A stretch of 64,000 nucleotides of DNA, from contig CBDDLR010000001.1 of the NCBI GenBank assembly GCA_965230765.1, positions 2,827,045 to 2,891,044 on the forward strand. Reading direction: 5' to 3'. This DNA is from Sunxiuqinia sp965230765. GTDB taxonomy: Bacteria > Bacteroidota > Bacteroidia > Bacteroidales > Prolixibacteraceae. The notes beneath the pieces are model-generated. The model was not told the DNA's origin. It did no database searches and saw only the letters and a list, made by a program, of their open reading frames with translations. A program made the translations under genes and the position numbers. Position 1 is the first letter of the stretch, and the number at the start of each line of letters is the position of its first letter. This document shows, one piece after another, positions 9,152-17,728 of the stretch.

Positions 9152-9936
9152 GTGTGTCCTGCGATGAATCAGGGCACTTTCAAATATAATCAACTTTCTG
9201 TAGAGCAGGAAGTAAGTTCATTGAAATTGATTCATCATAACTTTAAATGAGATGAGAGGAATCTATCGTGCTGTCAATATTGTCCTAATGCAATTTTGAC
9301 ACGGCTGGCATGATATTTTGGTCTCTCGGAAACGCTTTACTGGAAGTGTTTTCAATCTACCCTGCGGTGCTTCCCTTTCAAGGGGTTGGTACTGAACAGC
9401 ACGGGAAAAGGCTGAAAACTCACTTTTGTGAGAAATCTGTCAGGAATGGGTATAGGAGCTGAACGAAAGTGAACCGCTCGAAGAGGCTTCGATAATAACG
9501 TATGCGATACTGAAAACCAATGGTCGGACGGTACATTGGGATAAGTGCAGAGATTACCAGTTTATTGGCTGCACCGGTATCCGGAGTAAAGAGGGCAGGA
9601 ACTATACCTTGGCTCATTTAAGGAACAGGAGAACCTATCTGCTGGTGTTAAGAGAGAATGGCGAAAACCTTCGGGCAAGCCAGAGAGTATCAATACAGTG
9701 GAATAGGGGCGGATTAACCCGTAGTAGCGACTTGTGCCAGGTAACGGCTTTGGAAACTTAGTCATAGCGAAGGGGTTAACGGAGTCAGGCATTTTTGCCA
9801 ACTTGAAAGAGGATGAGCTTTTTTACATGCCGAAACCTGAGATGGTTTCACGACTTCGAGGAGCCGTGTGACGGGAGACTGTCACGCACGGTTCTGTGAG
9901 AGGTTTAGGGGTGAAATTCCCCTTTACCTACTCGAC
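9152..9936 (+). mobile_element. ORF-less group II intron (ribozyme only)
   Basis: About 785 nt. The 5' end GTGTG with TCCTGCGATGAATCAGGGCA after it fits the group II 5' consensus GUGYG and the first domain I helix. Domain V at 9861-9894 has GAGCCGTG pairing with CACGGTTC, the AGC triad, a TGAC/GTCA distal stem and a GAGA tetraloop. Domain VI (AGGGGTGAAATTCCCCT) has an unpaired A region before CTACTCGAC at the 3' end. No reverse transcriptase or maturase reading frame is present, so splicing or mobility would need a protein from elsewhere. It lies antisense to the cassette genes, between the attC and the stop of the next gene. Exact termini are inferred from consensus. Confidence 0.85.
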
Positions 9937-9942
9937 TTTATT

Positions 9943-11058
9943 CTAATCTATTACTTCGGCTTCTTCTATTTTATTTTTTAATTGTTTCTTGACTATGTTT
10001 TTTGCAACAATTACTGCACTACTCATAGTGTCCCAATTAATTTTTTTGAAAAATATCTTTTTCGAAAATCTTTTTTCCAAGACTTTTATAAATGAGTCAA
10101 CCCATTCAAAGTATTCCCAACCGTTCCTCGTTAAATAACCTTTTAGTTTAAAATTTACAGAAACATTAATTTTGATTTCAAATTCATGGAAATCCCTTCT
10201 ATTATCAAGATTCAAATAGTATTCATTGAACGAAAATGGAAGAACTTCCCCCATGCCGTCAAAATCAATAGAAATCTTTATTTTCAAGCGAGATGTTTCA
10301 ATGAGTAATTCATTTTCTTTTGGTTTAAGAATTTTCGTTTTTTTAGGTAATACAAGGTCAAAGTGTTCAAATTTATATCCTTCCCGATAGGATGCAACAA
10401 TAGTTCCCTCAGAATCATCAGGGGTTAGTGTATCATCAACAAACGCATCCCTTTGTTCCATTGGTTTTGAGAAAAGCTCAAGGAATTGATTCTCCAGAAG
10501 CACAGATGGTATGTCCTTGCGTGATATTTCTTGAAGTTTCTTTTCATCGTGTCTATTCCTATTGAAATAAGAACTCAGGTGCATCGAAAGTTCCTTAATT
10601 ATAAAATATTCGGTTGCTTGAATTATTAGGCTAAAACTTTTGGGCTTCTCTGACTTGATATTTCCTTTTTTGTCTCTTTTAAATCGACTATCAAGTGGCT
10701 CAGCATTCCATAATTTTTTTAAAGCTTTATTTTCGTTGAATGCACACGAAATATCTTCCGATAACTCCTTCGAGTAATTATAGCGTGGGATATGGAGTAT
10801 ATTATTTTTCTTCGGGTCAAAAATTATGAATCCTTTAAATGAACGTTTTGACGATTTTAATTTAATTATCTTGAAAATGAAATAAGAAAAACCAATTAAA
10901 AGTAAAACTGCACCATACAATATTCCTTTCCAATTTTCTGAGTCCAATATTGAGTTTAATCCATTAGAGATAAGTTCAATGCTTAAACCTATTATTATCG
11001 CAATTACAATTAATTCGAATAGTCCAATTCTCTCTTTTAATAGTTTCTTTATTATCAT
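9943..11058 (-). CDS. Membrane-anchored protein of unknown function
   Basis: 371 aa. Two N-terminal transmembrane helices (roughly residues 14-35 and 43-65) are followed by a ~300-residue, strongly charged cytoplasmic domain with no family I recognise. The stop codon (TAG, 9943) lies 6 nt from the 3' end of the group II intron, so the intron interrupts the cassette but not the gene. The cassette is bounded by GTTATGTGC and GCACATAAC. Confidence 0.7.
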   Translation of the reverse strand: MIIKKLLKERIGLFELIVIAIIIGLSIELISNGLNSILDSENWKGILYGAVLLLIGFSYFIFKIIKLKSSKRSFKGFIIFDPKKNNILHIPRYNYSKELSEDISCAFNENKALKKLWNAEPLDSRFKRDKKGNIKSEKPKSFSLIIQATEYFIIKELSMHLSSYFNRNRHDEKKLQEISRKDIPSVLLENQFLELFSKPMEQRDAFVDDTLTPDDSEGTIVASYREGYKFEHFDLVLPKKTKILKPKENELLIETSRLKIKISIDFDGMGEVLPFSFNEYYLNLDNRRDFHEFEIKINVSVNFKLKGYLTRNGWEYFEWVDSFIKVLEKRFSKKIFFKKINWDTMSSAVIVAKNIVKKQLKNKIEEAEVID

Positions 11059-11084
11059 ATCGGTCTACATTTAAACTTGCACAT

Positions 11085-11252
11085 AACGTTGAGTATAAGA
11101 GTAGTAGCGGATTTCAAAGCGGTTTCGTATCAAGTTACTAAGTAGCCAAAGCTACACAATATTAAATAGTCACATCGGTAGATTTGGCGGGTTGATTAGA
11201 ACCACCACCGCTCGAACACCCACAGAAACCGCTATTACTTTTATACATTGTT
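11085..11252 (-). repeat. attC site, AACGTTGAGT family, long form
   Basis: 168 bp. AACGTTGAGTATAAGAGTAG pairs with CTATTACTTTTATACATTGTT. A longer central region carries GTAGCCAAAGCTAC. Confidence 0.75.
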
Positions 11253-11260
11253 AGCATGCG

Positions 11261-11974
11261 TTATTGTTTGTCAATCAGTCCCTTTGTTAATTTTGGGAAC
11301 TTAATGAGGATTTCTTTTTTAGTCATATTTTTGAAATAAGAATCCGGTAAAATTAATGTTTCTAATTCTTTTAATCCGAATACTGGATTTATATCTACGC
11401 CTTTGCTTTTTATGTCAAGTACTAATGTTTTTAAGTTAACTAAATTCGATATCGCATCAATATTCTCAATCTGTAATCTTTTTCCATCAAGGCTACCATA
11501 AAGTTCTAACTTCTCGAGTTTGGTCAGTTCTGACAGCTCTGAAATATTTTTTAGTGCAAAAAAACTGCTTAATTCTAAACTTTTTAAATCAGTCAAACGC
11601 TCTAATCCGTATAAAGTCAGAATTTTAGCTGAACCACCAACTATTAAGTAATTCAAAGTTTTTAAATCACTAATTTTTGAGAAGTCATTAAGTTGACTCC
11701 ACTTAATCCACAGTCCTTTAAGGTTAGGCATTGAACAAATAGAATCAAAAAATCCTTGTGTTATTTTATGACCAAAAAATGCAAATTCTACATTGTCAAG
11801 TTTCGGTAAAATCTTAATCCACTCATTTCTTAACTTTTTCAATTGCACACTTGACAATCCTTTTTCTTGGCTATAATCAATCATAAAGGATTTTGTCTTG
11901 AAAATCTGCGAGTCTTCAATCAAAAATGCTTTATCAAATTTTGTCCAATTATTTGCCTCGTTGTTGAGTGTCAT
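11261..11974 (-). CDS. Leucine-rich-repeat protein
   Basis: 237 aa. From about residue 70 onward it shows LRR units of ~22 residues (NLKGLWIKWSQL, TLNYLIVGGSA, DLKSLELSSFFAL, KLEKLELYGSL, NLKTLVLDIKS, ELETLILPDS). There is no signal peptide, so it is probably cytosolic and used for protein-protein binding; the partner is unknown. It sits alone in a cassette bounded by GTTAGCATGC and GCATGCTAAC. Confidence 0.8.
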   Translation of the reverse strand: MTLNNEANNWTKFDKAFLIEDSQIFKTKSFMIDYSQEKGLSSVQLKKLRNEWIKILPKLDNVEFAFFGHKITQGFFDSICSMPNLKGLWIKWSQLNDFSKISDLKTLNYLIVGGSAKILTLYGLERLTDLKSLELSSFFALKNISELSELTKLEKLELYGSLDGKRLQIENIDAISNLVNLKTLVLDIKSKGVDINPVFGLKELETLILPDSYFKNMTKKEILIKFPKLTKGLIDKQ

Positions 11975-12000
11975 TGATGTTGTTGTTTTTTATGCATGCT

Positions 12001-12125
12001 AACGGTCACTTGTATGTGGTCGGGCGGGATTTCGTGCAGAAATCCTGTCAGACCGGTAGGAGAGTAGCCGGAAGGTTTGACATGTCAAACCGATAATTGC
12101 CCCGCCTGCCATATTACAATTTGTT
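12001..12125 (-). repeat. attC site, GTCGGGCGGG family
   Basis: 125 bp form with the extra T (CATATTACAA) seen when a type A body follows. The central arm reads TTTGACATGTCAAA, a perfect palindrome. Confidence 0.84.
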
Positions 12126-12583
12126 ATGGTTTGTTTTTTCGTTATCATCTTTTTCAAGTACCGATGAAATGGGAACGTACCTTTCAAACGGTGAGCAGCT
12201 TTCTGGTTTTTAAATATTATTCAAAAAACTGCTTAAACTACACTTTGTTTCAAACTTCGTTCCTTCACTCCCCTCAAAAAAGATTGGGGTGCGAAGGGGA
12301 TTTATAATGCAGTGTCAATTTTTTGCGTTCTTGTCAGACCAGGAAAACAAGCGGACTTGTCAAACTGCAAGGCTTTTTCAACTTGTAACATTCCTGTCAG
12401 AAAACACGGACACGTACCAACTTGTCAGGTAACCTTTCCTCTGCGAATCCCTCTCAATCAAACTCTGGTGGGTTGGGGTGTCAATTGAACACTTGGTTTT
12501 AAAAATAATTATTTCAAAGAAGAATCGGAAGTGTCCAATCTAGAGAATCGTTCTAAATAATCAGTTTTTTAGTAATAAACCAT
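12126..12583 (-). mobile_element. Gene-less cassette body, type A copy 3
   Basis: 458 bp. Diverged copy with CCCCTCAAAAAAG for CCCGTCAAAAAAG and a one-base deletion in GTCAATTGAACAC. No ORF is preserved relative to other copies. Confidence 0.78.
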
Positions 12584-12765
12584 AACGGTTTGGCTATGTG
12601 GAGTGCGGGACTTTGAAACACTTCACTGTCAGGCTGCCACTGAGCCAATTCGTTTATTCATATTTAGTTTTTATAGCCAAATCGTCAAAGACGAATTGGC
12701 GTTGTTGATGCGAAGAACTGCCGTTGATTTACCCGCTGAACCCCGCATTACATATAGCTTTTGTT
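12584..12765 (-). repeat. attC site, GTTTGGCTATGTGG family, long form (182 bp)
   Basis: AACGGTTTGGCTATGTGG pairs with CATATAGCTTTTGTT. An inner inverted repeat (GAGCCAATTCGT with GACGAATTGGC) adds about 60 bp. A relative is at 46889. Confidence 0.8.
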
Positions 12766-12778
12766 AGCGGTTCGGTTT

Positions 12779-13471
12779 TTATTCAATATTATTTATTTTA
12801 AACTTTTCAATTATCTCGATTCTCTGATTATCGTTTTTATTTACTCTTGATATTTTCACTGTCGTTAGTTTTAATCCATCATAAAAATATTCTCTCTGAA
12901 TATGGAAATTTTCAAAGTAGAAATTGTCATTGTGCAGTAAACCTTTTTGTGAAATTGAATAGCTACAAGAATCTAACAACTCATTGTAAGGAATGCCATA
13001 ATTTGTTAAAATCGATGGTATAAAATTGGTTTTTAAAGTCTTGCTGAGACTTTCCTCCATTATGCTCATGTCCGTTAAATCATACACTGTTTCAAAAGCC
13101 TTAATATAAATAGTACTTAATTGATATTTGTCTTTTAGCAACTTACTAAATGGCTTTACAGGATTTAAATTTTGGTCAATTGGTTTTTCCTCTTTATTAT
13201 AATTTTTAATTTTCCGAGTATCTCCATAATCAGGAATATACACAATCGTCTTAGCCTCACCATAAACAATTGAGTCTAAAATTTGCCAGCCATTGTATGA
13301 ATAGTTTTTCTCCCAAATCTTTTCTTCTCCTCTCAGATGAAATTCTTGGATTTTAACCTCTAAATTATCATAAGTACGTAGTCTTGATACAAGAACATTC
13401 TCATGCTTTGTTTTTGTGGCACAAGAACAAATAGAAACTACTATGACAATTATAATAAGGTGATATTTCAT
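12779..13471 (-). CDS. Putative lipoprotein of unknown function
   Basis: 230 aa from the ATG at 13471. The open frame continues upstream through the attC, but MKYHLIIIVIVVSICSC then A is a clear lipoprotein leader (anchor cysteine 15 or 17) and sets the start. The mature region is strand-rich with several aromatic and charged blocks and matches no family I know. It is the only gene of a cassette bounded by GTTAGCGGT and ACCGCTAAC. Confidence 0.75.
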   Translation of the reverse strand: MKYHLIIIVIVVSICSCATKTKHENVLVSRLRTYDNLEVKIQEFHLRGEEKIWEKNYSYNGWQILDSIVYGEAKTIVYIPDYGDTRKIKNYNKEEKPIDQNLNPVKPFSKLLKDKYQLSTIYIKAFETVYDLTDMSIMEESLSKTLKTNFIPSILTNYGIPYNELLDSCSYSISQKGLLHNDNFYFENFHIQREYFYDGLKLTTVKISRVNKNDNQRIEIIEKFKINNIE

Positions 13472-13495
13472 TTTTCTTTTTTCAAACTGACCGCT

Positions 13496-13620
13496 AACGG
13501 TCACTTGTAAGTTGTCGTTGCGGATTTCGGTGAGCGTCAGCGTCCGGTAGGACCTGACTGCGATGCGAGAATCCAGCGAACGACGCTGCACTGCACCCGC
13601 AATGCAATTTACAATTTGTT
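13496..13620 (-). repeat. attC site, GTTGTCGTTGCGG family
   Basis: 125 bp. It encodes the last residues and the TAA stop (13609-13611) of the abortive-infection gene to its right. Confidence 0.84.
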
Positions 13621-14553
13621 AGCAAAAGTTTTTCTTTTTTCCGAATCTGCAAATGCAATCGGTTCATACTCATCCTTATTTGATGAATTAACTAGCAGAG
13701 AATAATCAATATTCTTTAGAAAGGAATATTTTTCAATTAAGGGTTTGAACTTCTTCTTCCCATAATCACCTAGACAGTTATAAAAAATTATAATTAATTC
13801 ATAACTCGAAAGTAATGCTCTCAATAAGCTTGAATATTTATACTTTTCTTTTTCTTCAATTTCCTCGGAACAGTCAATATACTTTAGAATATGATAGATA
13901 TTTCTAAAATAGTGACCTAAGTCTGCCTGATGGTTAGTATACATTTCTAAGTATTTTTTTATTATATCTTTTATGTCTGATTGTTCGTGAACATTTCTTT
14001 CAAATCTTTGATAGAATGATTTAAAACAATCTCTACCTTCAGATATAACATTACCTCCTGAACGCCTAATATCAATGCCTTGGACAATATCTTGATGATT
14101 TCTCAAAAGCTGGAAAAAAGTGTTTTCGAATCTTTGTTTTCGCATTGTCAAATTCTGAACCATGAGTTCCTTTTTTTGACCTTCCAACTCAAATCTAGTA
14201 TATTTCACTTCTAGTTGACTAATCATAATTTCTAACTGTTGATTTAGTAGTTGTTGCTTTTGTCCAAGAAAAGCAACATAAATTAGAAATAGCCCAGCTA
14301 AAGCCCAAAGTGATGCAACGGTTCCAGCATAAAAATCACCTAGTAGATTTAATGCAAAACCTTTATCATCATTATTACAATAGAAATAAATTATTGCAAA
14401 GGCTGCAATTATTACTCCAAGCCAAACAAAAGTCCAAGCCCAGAAAGTATATCTACCAATACTTTTTTCAAGTTTTGCAACGTTAGTTTCAATCTCTGTT
14501 GTTTTGCTTTCGATTCGTAAAGAGTTTTGTTTTATTTCTTCCTCAATATTCAT
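13609..14553 (-). CDS. Putative phage abortive-infection protein (putAbiC-like)
   Basis: 314 aa. A short N-terminal coiled-coil stretch (~1-30) leads into two transmembrane helices (~36-60 and ~74-96, VASLWALAGLFLIYVAFL), a second coiled segment (LNQQLEIMISQLEVKY), then a soluble domain starting RFENTFFQLLRNHQDIV. This order and the QRFENTFFQLL block are typical of the putative AbiC family, membrane proteins linked to phage exclusion. The mechanism is not established from sequence. Translation runs into the attC: residues NKL and the TAA stop come from the palindrome. It is the only gene of a cassette bounded by GTTAGCAAAA and TTTTGCTAAC. Confidence 0.82.
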   Translation of the reverse strand: MNIEEEIKQNSLRIESKTTEIETNVAKLEKSIGRYTFWAWTFVWLGVIIAAFAIIYFYCNNDDKGFALNLLGDFYAGTVASLWALAGLFLIYVAFLGQKQQLLNQQLEIMISQLEVKYTRFELEGQKKELMVQNLTMRKQRFENTFFQLLRNHQDIVQGIDIRRSGGNVISEGRDCFKSFYQRFERNVHEQSDIKDIIKKYLEMYTNHQADLGHYFRNIYHILKYIDCSEEIEEKEKYKYSSLLRALLSSYELIIIFYNCLGDYGKKKFKPLIEKYSFLKNIDYSLLVNSSNKDEYEPIAFADSEKRKTFANKL

Positions 14554-14582
14554 TGGTTGTTATTTCTTTTAAAATTTTTGCT

Positions 14583-14705
14583 AACGGTTTGAATATGGGG
14601 CGTTTGGCATTTTTAAGCACCAACCTATCAAACCGCTATATGTTTTATTAAATGTTACTATGCTCAAAATTAGCACTATTCGCCAAATGACCTATATTTT
14701 TTGTT
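14583..14705 (-). repeat. attC site, singleton type
   Basis: 123 bp. AACGGTTTGAATATGGGGCG with GGCATTTTTAAG at the left; ATGACCTATATTTTTTGTT at the right. Inner arms are TTTGGC and GCCAAA. Confidence 0.72.
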
Positions 14706-14713
14706 ACCCACAG

Positions 14714-15109
14714 TTATTTGTTCGTTCTTGGATTACTCTTCAAATCAAGAATTTCAATCACTTCACAATCCGCTGATATTGTAGCTCCTTCTCTAAAAAA
14801 TCCTTTAAAGCCAACTTGAATTCTATCATAATGTTTTGGTCGCATTTCATTGTTAATAATCCACATTCTTGCTGTACCCGATTTTGGGACTGGTTTATCA
14901 TTTTCGAGGATTACATTACCTTCAGAATCCTCAAATTCTGGCCAAATCATATACACTTTGTTGTTATCCTCTCCTTCAAACGAAAAGTCAGAACGAATCC
15001 CTTGATAGGGTTCACCAGTTTTTCGACCTCCCTCACTAGGACTTTTGAATTGATATTTAACTCGGAAGTCTGCTCTGTGTTTTAATCTATTTTCATAAGG
15101 CTCGTGCAT
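14714..15109 (-). CDS. Stand-alone EF-Tu domain-3-like protein
   Basis: 131 aa. The pattern DFRVKYQFKSPSEGGRKT, then YQGIRSDFSF, then a C-terminal strand FREGATISADCEVIEI, resembles the C-terminal barrel of elongation factor Tu (GGR-x-T ... GYRPDF ... REG), but no GTPase domain is present. Such proteins could bind tRNA, a nucleotide factor or a toxin target; the function is open. It shares its cassette with the gene 30 bp upstream at 15140, with which it is probably co-transcribed. Cassette boundaries are GTTACCCAC and GTGGGTAAC. Confidence 0.6.
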   Translation of the reverse strand: MHEPYENRLKHRADFRVKYQFKSPSEGGRKTGEPYQGIRSDFSFEGEDNNKVYMIWPEFEDSEGNVILENDKPVPKSGTARMWIINNEMRPKHYDRIQVGFKGFFREGATISADCEVIEILDLKSNPRTNK

Positions 15110-15139
15110 ATGTTTATCTTTCTTTATCCTGTAGTCTAA

Positions 15140-15571
15140 CTATCTATAACAAATCAATCTTACGCTATCACTATCAACGTCCAGAGCAAATTGTCCAACA
15201 CTTTCAATTAAATCCACTATCTCATTCAAATCTTGCTTGTCACCAGTTTCATTATCTACAATCCTCGGAAAGGTTAAATACTCAATCTCTTTAAATCCCA
15301 ATATTCCTCCAAGAGAATTATGTCCCTCAAATCCGTTTTGCCAGTAATCAAAACCATAGGTAGTATCCTCTTCTAAATACAACTTGCCTATCTTGTCATT
15401 CTGGACTTTTTTGAATTTAATCTTTTTAACTTTTTCAGAATTATCAGCAAGCTTATCTATCAGCTTAACCCATTTAGAATTTGACATAAGGTGTTCAGAG
15501 AATCTTGAAACTGCTTTTTCAATTTCTCTCTCAATTTGCTCATCGTATCTTTTAGCTTTGTTCGTTCTCAT
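15140..15571 (-). CDS. Hypothetical cytoplasmic protein
   Basis: 143 aa, first gene of a two-gene cassette with 14714-15109. There is no signal peptide or membrane segment. The N-terminus is a basic amphipathic helix (RTNKAKRYDEQIEREIEKAVSR in pieces) and the remainder is mixed alpha/beta. No family is recognised. The shared cassette suggests a function joined to the EF-Tu-like protein. Confidence 0.65.
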   Translation of the reverse strand: MRTNKAKRYDEQIEREIEKAVSRFSEHLMSNSKWVKLIDKLADNSEKVKKIKFKKVQNDKIGKLYLEEDTTYGFDYWQNGFEGHNSLGGILGFKEIEYLTFPRIVDNETGDKQDLNEIVDLIESVGQFALDVDSDSVRLICYR

Positions 15572-15584
15572 TTTAATTGTGGGT

Positions 15585-15709
15585 AACGGTCACTTGTAAG
15601 TTGTCGTTGCGGATTTCGGTGAGCGTCAGCGTCCGGTAGGACCTGACTGCGATGCGAGAATCCGGCGACCGATGCTGCACTGCACCCGCAATGCAATTTA
15701 CAATTTGTT
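15585..15709 (-). repeat. attC site, GTTGTCGTTGCGG family
   Basis: 125 bp. The right arm reads CGACCGATGCTGC rather than CGAACGACGCTGC. Confidence 0.84.
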
Positions 15710-15725
15710 GTGCTTATGTTGCTTA

Positions 15726-16550
15726 TTAGTCATCTTCTTCAAATATAATAATATCGGGTGGGTCAGGAAAAACTGTCAATCCGTAATGAACGGTGTCAAG
15801 AAATGAAATCCTGTACTTATCTTCAATTATTTTAAGTTTAGTTTTATTGTTTATTATAAAATCATCAGTCGAAACAGTACCTGCAAATTCATTGGAATAA
15901 TAAATCGTGTCTCGACCGTGAATCTTTAATCGCATTTTTGTTTTTATATCACCGAATTTATTATTTAATCCAATCTGAATCGAGTTTTTGGGTGGTAGAA
16001 TTAAATCCATATAACTATTTCCACACCAACTAAACCACCAATACTGTATCGGTCTCCAATCACCTTTATTGTCAATCGCCTCAATCAATCCAATTAAACT
16101 ACCATCTTGATTTGGAAAAAGAATCGTATCATTTGTGTTATTCTGAATCCAAACCGCCATATCCATTGAATTTGAAAATCGGTTCTCTGCATCTGCCAAC
16201 GAATCCCAATATTGTGAAGTCTGTTTTTTGTCAATTAGATAATCTTCATAACTATTAAATTCAGTCTGTTTGTAATCATTGTAAAAATCCTCCGACCAGG
16301 GTTCATCTTTCGAAAGTCGACGATAGGAATTTTCCTCACTTGAAATAAAATCAGTCGGTTTGTTATTATTATCAGCTATTATAAATACAGGCTGGTCTAT
16401 AAACCTGATGCTATCAACAATCTGAAATGGATACCATGCTCTTTCCATCGAGTCAATTTTCGTATCAACACGATTACAATAAAAATCAGTCTGGGCTAAT
16501 CCAGAAAGACTAATTGTCAAGAAGGTTAATATGTGTAGTATGTCTCTCAT
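15726..16550 (-). CDS. Secreted protein of unknown function
   Basis: 274 aa from the ATG at 16550; the frame continues 4 codons upstream to a GTG that overlaps the cassette boundary. A signal peptide (~1-20, ILTFLTISLSGLAQ) is followed by a strand-rich mature region with many aspartates and tryptophans. The C-terminus is acidic (IIIFEEDD). No domain is recognised. It is the only gene of a cassette bounded by GTTGTGCTTA and TTAAGCACAAC. Confidence 0.72.
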   Translation of the reverse strand: MRDILHILTFLTISLSGLAQTDFYCNRVDTKIDSMERAWYPFQIVDSIRFIDQPVFIIADNNNKPTDFISSEENSYRRLSKDEPWSEDFYNDYKQTEFNSYEDYLIDKKQTSQYWDSLADAENRFSNSMDMAVWIQNNTNDTILFPNQDGSLIGLIEAIDNKGDWRPIQYWWFSWCGNSYMDLILPPKNSIQIGLNNKFGDIKTKMRLKIHGRDTIYYSNEFAGTVSTDDFIINNKTKLKIIEDKYRISFLDTVHYGLTVFPDPPDIIIFEEDD

Positions 16551-16562
16551 GCAATTAAGCAC

Positions 16563-16686
16563 AACGGTAAATTGTATGAGTAGTGGTAGATTGCGTGGTA
16601 CTTTCCTGTCAAACCGCTATGCAGTTTGAGCGTGCTACAAACCTCGATATTTAGCACATTGCCTGCCATTACTTATACAAAATGTT
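16563..16686 (-). repeat. attC site, GTAAATTGTATGAG family
   Basis: 124 bp. Variant with GTGGTAGATTGC and GAGCGTGCTAC in the arms. Confidence 0.83.
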
Positions 16687-16698
16687 GGCACCCGTAAT

Positions 16699-17142
16699 TT
16701 ATTCATTAATACCAATAAAGGTTCCAAGTCCTTGAAAGGTATTTCCTTTAAATTCACTTTGCCCAACTTTAAGATATTCACTTGTCCCGAAAACATTTAG
16801 ACCTAAGGGACGTAAGTCTATCTGGTCAATATGACAATCTGAATTTTGCTGTATAGCCTTTAGAATAGTTATTTCCTTTATTTTTATTATTGTCGTAGAA
16901 GTATCTCCTTCATTAGTAATTTTAATCTGGGGATTGAGGCTAACACTTCTTTCAACAACTGAAATCCAATTATTCTTATTTGCTCTTGCTTTAAGCCAAA
17001 TAGCAGGGAATTTAAGTCCTTTTCCAATTAATATCGGTTCAACTTCTCCAATCTTTACAATTGCACCTGCTCCAATTAATACATTTGAACAAATTGTTAA
17101 TCTGTCAAATGCTTGATATTCTGATGGTATATTAAATTTCAT
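16699..17142 (-). CDS. Hypothetical protein
   Basis: 147 aa, second gene of a two-gene cassette, 5 bp after 17148-17552. There is no signal peptide. It is glycine- and isoleucine-rich with an alternating strand pattern (VLIGAGAIVKIGEVEPILIGKG), consistent with a beta-sandwich or beta-solenoid. No family is recognised. The tight spacing indicates co-translation with the membrane protein upstream. Confidence 0.65.
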   Translation of the reverse strand: MKFNIPSEYQAFDRLTICSNVLIGAGAIVKIGEVEPILIGKGLKFPAIWLKARANKNNWISVVERSVSLNPQIKITNEGDTSTTIIKIKEITILKAIQQNSDCHIDQIDLRPLGLNVFGTSEYLKVGQSEFKGNTFQGLGTFIGINE

Positions 17143-17147
17143 TATTT

Positions 17148-17552
17148 CTATCTATTTGTTGGATTAGACTTAAAGTGGTCACAAATCTTTTTAATAATCT
17201 CTTTTCGTTCGTTAGGTACTAAATAGTCTATCCCAAAGAACAGTCCCATTAGAATTAAAGTCAAGATAAAAGAATAAACTTCCCAATTGTCAAACTTTAC
17301 TGATGGGTCAATTTTATTACCAATAAATTTTGCAACCATATTAATAAATAAGCCAATTGTTGCCCCAATTAAAGTAGTTGCAATTCCATTTAATATGCCT
17401 TTAGAATTAACAATCTTATCAAAGTCATATCTTTCAAGCAAATATGGAGGTCTGGCTATTGCTATCTGTGGGTCTGACGAAATCTCACCATTTATATAAA
17501 CAGCTTGATTATTAAATGTCTGACCTGTGTAATTTTGATTATTATCTGCCAT
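17148..17552 (-). CDS. Small membrane protein with two transmembrane helices
   Basis: 134 aa. After a glutamine/asparagine-rich N-terminus (~1-40), two hydrophobic segments are seen (~54-76, GIATTLIGATIGLFINMVAKF, and ~92-110, FILTLILMGLFFGIDYL), followed by a basic tail. First gene of a two-gene cassette. The architecture resembles small 2TM effector-type proteins, but no specific family is recognised. Confidence 0.65.
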   Translation of the reverse strand: MADNNQNYTGQTFNNQAVYINGEISSDPQIAIARPPYLLERYDFDKIVNSKGILNGIATTLIGATIGLFINMVAKFIGNKIDPSVKFDNWEVYSFILTLILMGLFFGIDYLVPNERKEIIKKICDHFKSNPTNR

Positions 17553-17593
17553 TTTGTTTAATTATCATCAGGTTCTTATTTTTTATGGGTGCC

Positions 17594-17717
17594 AACGGTA
17601 AATTGTATGAGTAGTGGCAGAGTGCGTGGTACTTACCTGTCAAACCGCTGTGCAGTTTGGGCGGGCTACAAACCTTGATATTTAGCACTTTGCCTGCCAT
17701 TACTTATACAAAATGTT
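17594..17717 (-). repeat. attC site, GTAAATTGTATGAG family
   Basis: 124 bp. Variant with CAGAGTGCGTGG and GTGCAGTTTGGGCGGGC. It is the 3' attC of the symporter cassette. Confidence 0.83.
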
Positions 17718-17728
17718 GGCAGCAGTAT

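Noticed and set aside
9420..9801. 65-aa and 79-aa ORFs on the - strand at 9.4-9.8 kb
   Set aside because: They are antisense to conserved ribozyme domains of the group II intron and show no protein features.
12077..12307. 76-aa + strand ORFs and 60-75-aa - strand ORFs in type A cassettes
   Set aside because: Frames are broken by indels between copies and cross the attC. Three third-position differences in the - strand KGTFPF stretch are suggestive but far too short to call a gene.
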